DNA from: Peromyscus leucopus
Lineage: Eukaryota > Chordata > Mammalia > Rodentia > Cricetidae
Length of the DNA: 64,000 nucleotides
Assembly (NCBI RefSeq): GCF_004664715.2
Contig: NC_051079.1
Span: forward strand, 56,011,660-56,075,659
Reading direction: 5' to 3'
Shown here: positions 34,845 through 45,650 of the stretch, piece after piece
Position numbering within the stretch: position 1 is the stretch's first letter
Layout: each line of letters starts with the position of its first letter
Position numbers and translations under genes: made by a program
Notes under the pieces: generated by a model
The model's input: only the letters and a program-made list of their open reading frames with translations
Database searches by the model: none
Told to the model about the DNA's origin: nothing

Positions 34845-34980
34845 TCTTTTTAAAATATATATTATGTACTTAAATTCTTTGAGAATTTCATACAATGTAT
34901 TTTGATGATATTCATCTGCTCAGTTCCTACAACTAACTCCTTCTGGATCTACTGAGATTGATCCATGTTCTACCTGCCAT
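34845..34980 (-). mobile_element. L1 3' UTR fragment, minus strand
   Basis: 'ttaaattctttgagaatttcatacaatgtattttgatgatattcatc' then 'caactaactccttctggatctac' is the complement of a rodent L1 3' UTR. Confidence 0.7.
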
Positions 34981-35078
34981 TGGTCACAGTGGTTCATGCC
35001 TGTACTCCAACATTCAGAAGGAGCAGGAAGATTGCAAGTTTGAGGGTAGCCTGGGCTACATATTAGGATCTTCTGTCC
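34981..35078 (+). mobile_element. B1-derived fragment
   Basis: 'cacagtggttcatgcctgtactccaacattcag', 'ggtagcctgggctacatattagg' is a decayed B1 monomer. Confidence 0.65.
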
Positions 35079-35211
35079 AAGCTAATGGACACTTGTATTT
35101 GGTGACATGGCCTCTGGCAGGTTGTCCATGCCCCAGTGGGTGGTTTCACACCCATGCACTCATAAGAAGTACTAATTGGACAGAGTGGACTACATTTGAA
35201 AAAGGGGAAGT

Positions 35212-35420
35212 GCTGGAAAGACGGCTTATGGGTTAAGAGACAATTCTCTCACAGAGAACTGAGTTTGGCTCCCAGCAACCACATCAAGTGGCTCACAATC
35301 ACCTGTAACTTCAGTTGTAGAGGACAATAGGCACTCTTCAGGCTTGTGTGGGTACCAAGACATGAATTCACATATTCACATACATTCACATAAATAAACT
35401 ATGAGTTAAATCTTTTTTGA
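35212..35420 (+). mobile_element. B3 SINE
   Basis: 'gctggaaagacggcttatgggttaagag', 'gagtttggctcccagcaaccacatcaagtggctcacaatcacctgtaac', tail 'cacataaataaactatgag'. Confidence 0.82.
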
Positions 35421-35439
35421 AAAGTAGAAAAGACATGAA

Positions 35440-35568
35440 GGTGTGTGTGAGAGAGACATGTTGAAGGATATATGAGTAGTTAGAGGTGGAGAGTAGGGGG
35501 TGGCTATGATCAAGACACATTATATACATGTATAACATTTCTAAAAAGTACATAAAACCATTTAAAAG
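35440..35568 (+). mobile_element. L1 (Lx-like) 3' end fragment
   Basis: 'ggctatgatcaagacacattatatacatgtataacatttctaaaaag' matches the terminal part of a rodent L1 3' UTR. Confidence 0.6.
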
Positions 35569-35611
35569 TGAAAAAGAAAGATGAGGGGAAAAAAGAGTTC
35601 TATCTTAATAG

Positions 35612-35925
35612 GAAACTAGATTAGTTCAGGTTACTGTAACAAAGTACCAGAGACTGGGTGGTTTGTAAACACAAGAAGTTTACCCTTCACAGATCTGAAG
35701 GCAGAAAGTAGGAGATCTCAGTGTCAGCATGTCCAGGTTCTAGTGTGAAAGCACCTCAATGATGCTTTCCTTTTCTCACAAGGCAGAAAGAGGAAGTGCT
35801 TCTTCTTTCTCCTCCCTCCCTCCCTTCCTTCTTTCCTTTCTCTTTTTTATAAAACTTCCAGTCCTGCCCCCAGTAATCTGCTTCCTCCAGTGAGGCTACA
35901 TCTCCAAAAGATTACTCAAACAAGC
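35612..35925 (-). mobile_element. MaLR (MLT1-like) LTR
   Basis: 'ttagttcaggttactgtaacaaagtaccagagactgggtggtttg', 'ttcacagatctgaaggcagaaag', 'tccagtgaggctacatctccaaaag' gives the complement of a mammalian MaLR LTR. A pyrimidine-rich run at 35800-35855 interrupts it. Confidence 0.65.
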
Positions 35926-35927
35926 TG

Positions 35928-35970
35928 CATCAACATCAGCATCAACATCAGCATCAGCATCATCAGCAGC
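35928..35970. repeat. (CATCAR)n short tandem repeat
   Basis: Hexamer units CATCAA/CATCAG follow one another for about 43 bp, giving an Ile-Asn/Ile-Ser run in a chance frame. Confidence 0.9.
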
Positions 35971-35984
35971 TGGGCATCAAGTGT

Positions 35985-36252
35985 TCAAAGATATGAGCCT
36001 GTGCAGGACATTTCACAAACCACAGCAACATGTTTTATAGCCCAAACCAATTTCCATTCCCCGTCTGTTAACTGAGTGCTGATGCTATGTGACCGGCTGC
36101 CTGTGCTCCAGCTGCCATCATTTCTCCATCGTGATGGACTGTGTTCTCTTGAACTGCAAGCCAGCACAGACCCTTCCTTCCCCAAATTTCTTCTTCTTTT
36201 TTTTCACAGCTTCTTATTATTTTGTCACAGCAATGAGAAAAGCAGGTAATAA
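35985..36252 (+). mobile_element. MaLR/ERVL-like LTR, 3' part
   Basis: 'gtgaccggctgcctgtgctccagctgccatca', 'gatggactgtgttctcttgaactgcaagcc', 'ttattattttgtcacagcaatgagaaaagcag' is the 3' half of a rodent LTR on the plus strand. Confidence 0.65.
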
Positions 36253-37263
36253 TTTGTAGACATCTATAGAATCTGAATCAGTTGGATCCAGGACTAATTC
36301 TAAGGACTGATTTTCTCATGTTTGAGGTTCAGGCATAGGGTTGATGAAAGAGATGCATGCTCCTAACCTGGGAGTCCAGCATCATACACTGTAGCTATCA
36401 CAATGTGAAAGAGATTGCTTCTCCTTTTAGTTGAAAGGCATGCAAGAAGGACTCTTCACTTTAATCAGAGATAAGGTGAGATGAGAATCCCAGGGCAATG
36501 TTGTGGGTATGGCCACCACAATGTTTAGAAACGTATACTAGCAAGCTGGATATGGAAATCCCATCTATGGTGACATAAGTAGGTCTTGGGTCTCAGTCAA
36601 ATTACCATTGAAACTTTCTGTTCCTCACCTTGATCTGAGGTCATCTCAGGAACAAAGAGAGGGGGGCTATGGAGCAATACTAGCAGAACAGAAGAAACCT
36701 AGAAGTAGCAGGGTTAGACACCCTAGCAGAGAGGAGCTTAGAATTATAGCAGAAACCTAGGGGCAGGCAGCTAGAAACAAACATGGGGGGAACTACTTGT
36801 GGACCATCTTAAACACACCAAGAAGCCACGAGCAGCGTTGCTTATTTGTAGAATTCATGTAGTACTGACCTCTCAGCAAACGCAGCTTCCATGGATATTG
36901 AGAAAACCAAAGGCACATTGTCTTTCTCATATGTAAGAGATGCCCAAGTAGAAAATCTATGGACATGCCAAGAGAAAATGATCATTTTACTTATTTGGGC
37001 CATTTTTTTTGGAAGGAGCAAAGTAAAATTAGCATCAGAAAGACTTAGTCAGAATACTTTCTTTCAGATTCCCCTCCCCCAAAACATAACAATTACCCCC
37101 AAACTCTGTGATGTAAGACAACAATAATCATTTTGTTATGGTCATGGCTTCTGCAGGCCAATAGTTTTGGAGAAGCCTGGCTGAGTGGTTTTGGGTCTGA
37201 GTCATGGTATCATGGTATTTAGATGTGGCTGGAGCAAAAACAATGGAATTGGGGGATAACCCT

Positions 37264-37264
<1 letters not shown>
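36253..37264. other. Non-coding, no identified element
   Basis: Unique sequence. The open frame at 36891-37127 is short and unrecognised. Confidence 0.4.

Positions 37265-37266
<2 letters not shown>

Positions 37267-37316
<50 letters not shown>
37267..37316. repeat. (GT)n microsatellite
   Basis: A pure GT tract of about 50 bp directly preceding an LTR copy. Confidence 0.98.
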
Positions 37317-37317
<1 letters not shown>

Positions 37318-37318
<1 letters not shown>

Positions 37319-37664
37319 GAAAATGGCCCCTAAAGGGAGTAGCACTATTAGGAGGTGTGGCTTTGTTGGAGTAGGTGTGGTCTTGTTGGAGGAAGTGTGT
37401 CACTGTGGAAGTGGTTTTTGAGGTCTCATGTGCTCAAGACACCACCCACTGTTACAGATCACTTCCTGTTGCCTGCAAGATGTAGGACTCTGAGCTACTT
37501 CTCCAGCACCATGTCTGCCTGCACACCACCATGCTCCCCACTGTGATGATAATGGACTGAACCTCTGACACTAAAAGCTGCTACCTCAGTTAAATGTTTT
37601 CCTTTATAAGAGTTGCTGTGGTCATGGTGTCTCTTCACACCAATACAAACCCTAACTAAGACAG
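37318..37664 (+). mobile_element. MaLR-like LTR
   Basis: Same family as 117-484: 'agtagcactattaggaggtgtgg', 'ggaggaagtgtgtcactgtgg', 'tgatgataatggactgaacctctga', 'ccctaactaagacag'. The 5' terminus is replaced by the (GT)n tract. The phrase 'aggtgtgg(t/c)(t/c)ttgttgga' occurs twice (37353, 37374), a small internal duplication. Confidence 0.75.
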
Positions 37665-37954
37665 CCCTCCTCCTTCATGTTGTTTTGGTATTATTTCATG
37701 TGTGTTCTCTGTGTGGAATTGTGGCTTGGGACAGACATCATACTGCACGAGGCTCAGCTCTTAAACAGTATATGTTCTCAGAAAATCAAGTGGAAGCTAA
37801 ATGGCCTGTTATGCACTGACCTAAGGTTACATCACTTCCTTCCTTTTGAATCTCAGCTGGTTTGTAACTGGGAGACATAGAACCTACTTCAAGGAGGTGA
37901 GTGTCAACGTCACACTGTTAGAAATGCATGTAGTGTGGGAGCTATCTCCCTGAC

Positions 37955-38290
37955 TGTAATGGTTAATCTACATTGTCAGTTTGACTGAGTTTAGAACCAT
38001 TACACACCCAAACCTCTGGATGTATGAGTATGGGGGTGTTTTAGACAGTTTTAGCTGAGGAGGAAAGAACTACCCCAAAGAGGGGCAGCAGCATCCTTTG
38101 GTCTGGGTTTCTGGAATGAACACATAAAGAGAAAGAGAGGGGAGTCCCAGCAGCCATTTCTCTTTGCTTCCTGATTGTGGGAGTGCAGAGTGACCACATC
38201 TCCCCTGTCATTATGGACTGGACCCCCAAACTGTGAATCAAAACAAACCTTTCTTCTTTAAGTTTCTTCTTTAACAAGAAGGGCAACCAA
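37955..38290 (+). mobile_element. MaLR/ERVL-like LTR
   Basis: 'tgtaatggttaatctacattgtcagtttgactgag', 'tctctttgcttcctgattgtgggagtgcagagtgacc', 'tcattatggactgg...aaactgtgaatcaaaacaaacc' follows the order of a rodent LTR on the plus strand. Confidence 0.65.
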
Positions 38291-38654
38291 TACAGTGGCC
38301 ATATTTCAAGAATATTGGCCCGAATGTAGAAAGATTCATTTTTATAATCATCCTAAGACATGTAGAGGAATACATGCTCATCGAAGAATGTGCTCAGTGA
38401 AGGTATCTTGCATTGCTCCAGGGTCTTCCTCATTTCCATTCAGACAGGGCCTGGCCAGCTTTGTATTCAGGCTTTTGTCCTAGGGAGGCCCTCTAATTTT
38501 TTATAATAGGTTATTTGTTCCGTGTTCAGTTCAGTTAATTGACTGTTAGGACATATTTCTTTGAACTGGTGGCAGAGAACATCCTGTTTTTAGGTAGTGG
38601 CTGCTGGGGGTGGGGCGGGGTTTCGTAGCGGCAGCTGAGAGTTACTCAGCGTTC

Positions 38655-38999
38655 CTTGCAGGCAGAATCGTGCTCTCCCAAACTTCACAGGCTGATGAAG
38701 TGGGAAGCCCAGAAGTCTCAGAAAGGGCCTCAAAGTGTAACTCAAGTGAAAAGGAAGCCTTGCCCGTGCCCAAGTCGCCATGAATAGCGTTCTTCTAAGA
38801 AGTCTCCATTTGAGCAGCAGATGCACAATGAACGGTGTCCATGTAAAGAGATACATAAGGAGAGGATGGCCACAGCCAAGCTAAATGGAGGTCTCCAAAG
38901 AACCCAACTCTTGTCAGCACCTTAATTTCAGACTGAGAAAAGAGATTTCTATTGGGTAAGACATCCAGTGTGACAGTTGTTATGTTAGCCTAGCAATTT
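38655..38999 (+). mobile_element. Possible MLT1-like LTR, old
   Basis: 'ctccaaagaacccaactcttgtcagcaccttaatttcagactgag' and 'gttatgttagcctagcaa' resemble the 3' part of an ancient mammalian LTR. The 5' limit is uncertain. The GC-rich stretch at 38600-38640 lies just upstream. Confidence 0.45.
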
Positions 39000-39044
39000 C
39001 TATCTTTGTCCAAGTTTCATTGTATGAAATGTATCTTCAGAGAC

Positions 39045-39380
39045 GATGTTATGGTTGGACCTTCAGGTCCTCCAGGGGTTCACACCTCGAAGCCTTTATT
39101 CTAGATGAGTTTCCATCAGGAGGTGGTGGAGCTGAAAGAAAATGGTGTTTAGTTGGAGGCATGCCCCAGTAGAGGGTCTTATTTTCTTTCTCATTCTCTT
39201 TGCTTCCTGGATTCTGTGGGGTGACTAGCTTGTACCCCACATACTCCCTACTGTGATGTTCAGCCTCGTTGCAGGCCCACAGTGATAGGGCCATATGACT
39301 ACACACCGAAAGCACTGTGAGCCAAGATACATCCTTCCTTTGATAAGTTAGTGATCTCAGCTATTTTGTCACAGTGACAT
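39045..39380 (+). mobile_element. MaLR/ERVL-like LTR
   Basis: 'tgttatggttggaccttcagg', 'catcaggaggtggtggagc', 'actgtgatgttcagcctcg', 'gtgagccaagatacatccttccttt', 'attttgtcacagtgacattgg'. Confidence 0.65.
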
Positions 39381-39488
39381 TGGTCTCTATTTTTCTGGTC
39401 CATGTTTCGCATTTACCTTTTTTAATTACTGGATTTCTTTTGCCCTCCAAAGTCAAGTATAAATTTCCCAGCTCTATAATATGCACAT

Positions 39489-39612
39489 TGCTGAGTGTGG
39501 TGATACATACCTGTAATCTCAGGAGGGTCAGAAGTTCAAAGCCAGCCTCAGTTGTAGAGTAAGTTTGAAGCCAGCGTGGGGTAGGTGATACCCTATATCA
39601 AACAAGCTAATG
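39489..39612 (+). mobile_element. B1 SINE, old
   Basis: 'tgagtgtggtgatacatacctgtaatctcagg', 'gttcaaagccagcctcag', 'gataccctatatcaaacaag'. The left monomer is partly deleted. Confidence 0.65.
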
Positions 39613-40054
39613 AACAAACAAAAGAACAAATAAAACAAAATAAATACACAAATGGGTATTTTGCTAGTATACAATTTGCTTAGAGTATTTTCTTACAGTA
39701 AAGATATTTGGTGGGAACAAGGAGGTAGAGTTGAGAGCCCAAGTATTAAGGAAACTCAGACAACTGGGCTAAATATGAGTGCCAGCCGAAGCAGCGTCTC
39801 TCCCAACCTCAGTCCAGCACATTCCTCCTTCTTACATTGCATTATTAGAACAATATTTCTCCCCCATTCCCAGACCAGAGCATGGCAGGCGGCAAGAGCT
39901 TGCACGCCCAGGAAGGTTACTAGTCTCTTCACTGGGGTCCTCCTGATGTCCATGCCAATGTTCCAGAGAAGCCCTAGAGGTAGACCGGGCAAGAAAGCAT
40001 CACGACCTGATGAGCTTGTTCAGCACAGGGAGACAGATGTGGCCTCTGGGCTAT

Positions 40055-40220
40055 GGGACCCTAGGCCATACATGTTACCTCTCTGAGTCTCGGTTTCCTT
40101 ATCTGTCATAAAGGAGATCTGAACACCAGCCTTGTGGGTTCCCATGAAGAGCAGATGATTTAGAATGCGTGTTTATGCGGCACAGTGCTTTGCAGATGGC
40201 TCATCAAATGCTTATGGCCC
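40055..40220 (+). mobile_element. MIR SINE
   Basis: 'catgttacctctctgagtctcggtttccttatctgtcataaagg', 'ccttgtgggttcccatgaagag', 'gcacagtgctttgcagatggctcatcaaatgct' matches MIR in order and spacing. Confidence 0.8.
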
Positions 40221-40551
40221 TCACAAAGGGCCACCATAGGACTCAATGAACTAACACAGATGGAAGTACTTTGTAGTCCGTGGAGAGATATCTCTGTGTC
40301 AGTTTGAGCGACAATTTGCTTAACAATGACTATTTCTTGACCAGATAGGTTGGTGGTGGACAGATACTGATTTTATTTTAGATGAGAACATTTGGCAGGG
40401 ACCATGGGAGTGCTGGGGACTGAGTATACTTAGTGTCATTAGTGCAGGTTCAAAAGGCTAGGGGAAAGAATGAAGGATGTGTGTGTTGGGGTGGTTCATG
40501 TGACCATATGTGCACATGGAGCTGGTACCCAGTTCTATCACTCTTCACCCT

Positions 40552-40552
<1 letters not shown>

Positions 40553-40590
<38 letters not shown>

Positions 40591-40617
40591 CACACACACA
40601 CACTCACTCTCTCTCTC
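40553..40617. repeat. (CT)n(CA)n(CT)n microsatellite
   Basis: CT at about 40553-40587, CA at 40588-40602, then CT to 40618. It probably grew from the tail of the adjoining reversed B1. Confidence 0.93.
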
Positions 40618-40768
40618 TTTGGTTTTTCAAGACAGGGTTTCTCTGCATAGCTTTGTGCCTTTCCTGGAGCTCACTTGATAGGCCAGGCTGGCCTCGAACT
40701 CACAGAGATTCGCCTGCCTCTGCCTCCTGAGTGCTGGGATTAAAGGTGTTCGCCACCACCACCCGGCT
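40618..40768 (-). mobile_element. B1 SINE nested in B4
   Basis: Well-preserved reversed B1 ('agacagggtttctctgcatagctttg', 'ggctggcctcgaactcacagagatt', 'gctgggattaaagg'). A 13-bp duplication flanks B1 plus microsatellite: 'caccctgttctct' at 40546-40558 and 'caccttgttctct' at 40769-40781. Confidence 0.93.
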
Positions 40769-40968
40769 CACCTTGTTCTCTTTAGACAGGATCTTCTCTT
40801 AGTTCTAGAGCTAGACTGGCATTTGGCAGGCCTGAGTGGTCCTCATGTCTCTGCCCCTTACAGTGGGTGGAGTCATGTCCTGATTTTAATGGGTGCTGGG
40901 TTTCAAACTCAGCTCTTCATGCTTGGACAGCACATGTTCCTACTCACTGGGCCATCATCCCAGCACCC

Positions 40969-42075
40969 AGTAGGCGTTCTGAAGATATGATTGCAAGGTT
41001 GGGTGGATGTTTTCTTTCAGTTGCTAAGTAACCAGTTTTGTGAAGGATTTTGTAATGTAATGTGAGGCTCGAGAGTCCATGCCCTTAACCCAAATGCTGG
41101 AGAAGTTCATGGCAGAATATGAGCAGATTATTTTCTAGGTCATTACATTTACCAGTTAGACATCAATATAGTCAATATCACTCAATAAATTCAGAGTATA
41201 ACTAAGAGTTTGTATAGATCTGCTACGTCACATACAGAGGCCTTTGTGTTGGAAACTGTGTTTAATCTGCAAAGAATGTAGTTGTTGAGATGTGAAGAAC
41301 AGATGGGACCCAATGAGGCTCTTTTTCTGAGTAAGCTGGAATTGGCATTATAGATACCGAAGACGGACGGCCATAAGCTAATGCTGCAGTCCACCAAGTG
41401 GAGGATGCCCCCACGACACACTGCTGTGGTCCCAGCTCTGAACATTTCCTCTTTCCCCCCTCTTCGCTGGTCCTCCCAGGAACAGACTGTGGAGTTTAGT
41501 CTGCTTGCACTGCAGACCCTTACCCTTACCTGAACAGTCTTTCTTGGCTTTAGAGTGGTGTCTGACTCTGATAGACACTCATCAACTTCTCTCCCAGGTT
41601 TGCAGAATCCTTCACCTGTTTTCCTTGTAGAGCTGTCCTCTCTCTCCTATTTCAGGCTCTTTACTGGCCCACAACTAGCTTCCGTCTTTGGCACACAGGT
41701 GTGGACAGGAAGGGACGATTGGGATGAAGGCTGGTCTACAGTTGCTGTCAGCTCCTTTACCTGACTCTATATTCCATACTACCAACTAATTTCTTAGTAG
41801 TGGCTAATACCACCATAGGTCTACAAAGGAGGATAAGCTCCGGAAGAAGACTGGGTGGAAACAGGCCTTCTTTGAGAGAAAGGGTACCAGAATGGGTGGT
41901 GGAAATATGCCCAAATCTTCACCATTTTTTCCTAGGGTTCCCGATGGAGCTACAGGGAAGGATTGATACAATGCTCTGCATCCTATTCTAAGTATAGGAA
42001 AGATCAAACAGGATCCAACCGAGTCAGTGTCAGAGTAAAGAGGGGAAAGGAGCTATGTATTCCTATTTTGGCCAA

Positions 42076-42076
<1 letters not shown>
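40969..42076. other. Non-coding, no identified element
   Basis: Unique sequence. Open frames of 60-84 codons overlap one another on both strands and look random. Confidence 0.4.

Positions 42077-42125
<49 letters not shown>
42077..42125. repeat. (GT)n microsatellite
   Basis: A GT tract of about 45 bp with a leading GTTT variant. Confidence 0.97.
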
Positions 42126-42127
<2 letters not shown>

Positions 42128-43779
42128 CTTGCACATGTGTGTGCAAAGTGATGAAAATTGCTATAGTAACTGAGGGAGGGGATGGGGAAAGGGTTGGGAG
42201 ACTCCAAGTCCACTCATTCTTAGTCAGCTGGTGCTAGGTGTGATGAAGAGCTACAGAGAGATGCCAACTGTTTTCATTCTTAAAACATTCCATCTAGCGG
42301 ACAAGACAAGATGCAGAGACCAAAAAGGAACTGTTGCAGTACGAGGTCTGTGTGTTTAGGAACAGAAGAGAAATGATAAGCACTTTGGAATTTAGAGGTA
42401 AGTGTGGGAAGTTCTGCAAAGGAGGTAAGCCCTGACCTAAGAGCTCAGGACTCGGGACTGCACGCACGGAAGCAGAGTCTTCCTGATGGGAAGGATGGAT
42501 GGTACCACTGCATGGAAGGCAGGAACAGCTTGTCTGGTATCTGGGCTTGTTGAAGTGTATGGGTGAGAACCCAGACATTAGTTGGGCTGATACTGTGAGG
42601 AGTCTTTCGAGTGTGGAAGAGAGAAGTTTGAGAGTGAAGAAGATCTGAAGTGGCCAAGAAGGAGGAAGCAAGAAGGGCCCAGTGCTTATCAGAGAACTAG
42701 TTTGGCATTTGCAATAACATACAGCTGGAATGTTCTGGACCACCCTGGGAAGGTCACTCTGACATTCTGAGCAGGTCAGTATCTATGCAAGGAGAGGTGT
42801 CAGAAGGACAAGATGAATTGATCTCAAAGCTTATCTGCTGGTGCTGATTTTTTTAAAATGTTATTTCTTTATTTATTATTTATTTCTTAAAACCATTTCA
42901 GATTTAAATATTTTATGAATATTTAAAAGAAATTTTGAAATTTTAAACCAGTTGAGAGCAAGTTACTAGCTCGATGTCCTATTACTTCCAAATCCTTCGG
43001 CATGTAATTCCTCAGACCAGGACACAACATCCTGCCATGTAACACTCGCAAAGGTTAAGTTCAGATGTCACTTTTGCTAGATGAAGAAGTCCCTGCGATG
43101 CTCTCCTATTAAAGCAGTGGTTTTGAGGTCTGTCTGTGTCAGGATGTTTCCAGAAGAGATGGATGTGTGCATCTGAAGGGGCTAGCTAGAGAAGATTCAT
43201 CCTCATTGTAGGCAGGTATCCAATTTGTTGAGGGCTCAGAGAGAAAACAGAGGAGAGAATGGTCCCTCTCCTGATGTGATATGCTTTTTTTCTCCTGCCC
43301 TGGAACTCCAAAAACCCAGTTTCCTCTATTTATGAACTCCAGGACTCACACCAATAGCCCTCTAGATTCTCAGGATTTAAAGCTTTCACTGAGACAGGCT
43401 TCTGCTGTCCTCTTGTCTCTAGTTTGTAAACAGTGTGTGGTGAATCTTCTTACATCTTCTTACATCTACAACCAAGTGAGCTGACTTACCAATAAATTCC
43501 CTCTGTATTCCTATTGGCTTTGGTTTCTGAAGAAGCCCAATAAGACAACCATCAAAATCAGCATTACTAATAGATTGATCCATTACTAATACCTGGTCCT
43601 TGGATGTCATTCAAGTCAGCCAGATGTTCCGATAATGGCTTACAAAGTGGGGAGATCCTGTCCAGAGCCACACTTTGCACTTAGTGACTGCCTCTTTGAT
43701 GAAGAAGAAGGGAGGAGGAGGGAAGAAGAAAGGTGAGCTTCCTTCAGATTTCTCAAACTATCCAGAAGTGGCAACAGGA
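42126..43779. other. Non-coding, possible L2 body
   Basis: Around 42390-42780, '...gtaagccctgacctaagagc...ggaaggcaggaacagcttgtctgg' may be an old L2 body. The 149-codon minus frame at 42294-42743 lies across it and has no recognisable domain. The rest is unassigned. Confidence 0.4.
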
Positions 43780-43955
43780 ACCTGGGTTTGGCTCAGCAGG
43801 TAGACACTTGCCAAGCCAGACGACCTGAGTTTGATCCCTGGGATCTGTGTGGTGGAAGGAGAGAACTGACCTCTGCAGGTTGTCCTCTGACTTCCACACA
43901 TACACACACCCTAGCACAAATATATGAATAAGCAAAAAATATAATAAATTACAAC
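43780..43955 (+). mobile_element. RSINE1/B4-like SINE
   Basis: 'tttggctcagcaggtagacacttgccaagccagacgacctgagtttgatccctggg', 'ggaaggagagaactgacc', 'gttgtcctctgacttccacac', tail 'atgaataagcaaaaaat'. Confidence 0.88.
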
Positions 43956-44079
43956 ACATAGTGCCCAGTGCTTTATCCCCTTTTTGCTACACAGTTTTCG
44001 ATCACCAGCCCCACAGAAGGGGAGTGAGCTGCAGCAGAGACAACTTAGAAATAACTTCGGGTTTCTTTCTTTTGAGAAT

Positions 44080-44285
44080 ATTTAATTTTGTTCTCTCCTC
44101 TCTCTCTCTCTGCCAGTATGGGTATGGAGGTCTGTGGAGACCAGGAGAGGCATCAGACCCCCCTGCAGGCAGAGTTACAGGTGGCCGGCCATAAGCTGCC
44201 TTACTTGCGTGTTGGGAACAGAACTTGTGTCCTCTGTAAGAGTGAGCGAGCACTTTCAGCCACGGAGTCATCTCTGCAGCTCCAA
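44080..44285 (-). mobile_element. B3 SINE, diverged
   Basis: 'ggtctgtggagaccaggagaggcatcagacc', 'gtgttgggaacagaacttgtgtcctctgtaagagtgagcgagcac', 'ggagtcatctctgcagctcc'. Confidence 0.72.
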
Positions 44286-44835
44286 CTCTGAGTTTCTAAA
44301 GGCACATTCTAACAGTCCTGTGGACAGTTCCCCTGTTTTATTTTACGCACGTAGTCACATATGCGGGTTGGAGATGTGTTGGGTGGAAATAGAGTGATCT
44401 ACTGTGATCCGTTCACATTCTGCAAGGCAGGAAACACGGGCTTGCTTACACATCCCAGCTCTTCCCAATGTGGGTCAGCAAAGCCGACACATAGTAGTAC
44501 TTCAGGGCCCTGCTCCCAGCAGGACCAGAGTGGACTCATTTCTGAGGACTGGCAGATGCTGCCTTCTTCTCATGCCACAGTCCGAATTACCGTGATTATT
44601 TACTTCATGCAACTTTCCTTTTTCATTTTACAGAGTGATTTATGTGGAATGTAATACGCATCACCGGATGATTACTTATCCCGAATTTGTCTTCTGATAA
44701 GATCACTTTTTCCCCCTGCATCAAAATGGGAGTTTTCAGAGAAGGTATAGAGGTAAGACACCATGTCTTTGTGGTTTGAAGTCTTTGGCATTGTACATTC
44801 ATTCATTTCTTCAATTCAGCTCACGTTTTAAAGAT
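44286..44835. other. Non-coding, no identified element
   Basis: Unique sequence. Overlapping short frames on the plus strand (44361-44654) have no recognised domain. Confidence 0.4.
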
Positions 44836-44854
44836 GTATTTTTTTTAAATGTGT

Positions 44855-44905
<51 letters not shown>

Positions 44906-45062
44906 CACAGGATGCCCCTGGTCAACAGAAGAGGTCATCAGATCTCCTGAAGTGAACTTACTGGCATTTTTTTTTTTAGCTGTCTGAGTTGGGTGCTAAG
45001 AGCCAAACTCTAGTCTTCGACAGTGTGGACTCTTAGGCACTAAGCCTTCTTTCTGGCACCCT
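44836..45062 (-). mobile_element. B3 SINE with (GT)n
   Basis: A (GT)n tract (44856-44902) sits where the tail joins, followed by 'caacagaagaggtcatcagatctcctg', 'ttgggtgctaagagccaaactctagtc', 'actaagccttctttctggcac'. An oligo(T) run at 44970-44979 lies inside. Confidence 0.7.
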
Positions 45063-45592
45063 CCCCTCTTACCTGTATTTCAAAAACATTTAAATTTGCC
45101 ATGTGCAGTACTCAGGTATGGCAGTAGGACGTTTTGTTCTTAAGGAATTTACCATTTAATCTAGGGGCAAAGGCACCTGTGAAAATAATGCTCACAGCAG
45201 AGATGATCAACTCACTCCAGGCATGGCTAGATACTGTCATGCACGCCTGAATGAGGAAAGGGCATGCCTCTACCCTCCACTGCAGTTGATAAGAAGGCAG
45301 ACAACTCACTAGGGCTGTCCACACTTGCTGCTTACTGTTTGTCGGTAGTCAACTTCTCTAGGGGCCATAAAAGGGATGAGAGTCCCTAGGGCTTAGAGAG
45401 GGAGCCTCGAAATGGAGACCAGATGAAGGTGAGAACAGAGGGATGAGCTTTTCATTTGAAAGTTGGAGAAAGATTTTCTTCTCAAAGCCTTCCTTGGCTC
45501 CTTTCCTTCTTTCTTCCTTCTTTACCCTAAAGCTATCTTTTTGTTACAAAGCTCCTAATAATTTTCAACCCACAGAAAGATGTGAAAGACTT

Positions 45593-45599
<7 letters not shown>
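45063..45599. other. Non-coding, possible L2 trace
   Basis: 'ttgttcttaaggaatttaccatttaatctaggg' near 45136 resembles L2. The remainder is unassigned. Confidence 0.35.

Positions 45600-45648
<49 letters not shown>
45600..45648. repeat. (GA)n microsatellite
   Basis: A pure GA tract. The 137-codon plus frame spanning it (Arg-Glu run) is an artefact. Confidence 0.98.

Positions 45649-45650
<2 letters not shown>

Larger units (their letters stand above)
40480..40968 (-). mobile_element. B4 SINE split by a nested B1
   Basis: The right part 'tctttagacaggatcttctcttagttctagagctagactggc' and 'gggtgctgggtttcaaactcagctcttcatgcttggacagc' is a reversed B4. Its left part ('gtgtgtgttggggtggttcatgtgaccatatgtgc') lies beyond the B1 at 40618-40768. 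Confidence 0.65.

Noticed and set aside
38600..38640. GC-box-like promoter ('ggggtggggcggggtttcg')
   Set aside because: The GC-rich patch is about 40 bp, has few CpGs, and no transcript start or exon is recognisable nearby.
39652..40086. 144-codon plus-strand open frame
   Set aside because: It overlaps the start of a MIR, has an opposing 78-codon frame, and gives no recognisable protein.
42294..42743. 149-codon minus-strand open frame
   Set aside because: It has no recognised domain, an opposite-strand sequence that resembles an old L2, and no splice or promoter context.
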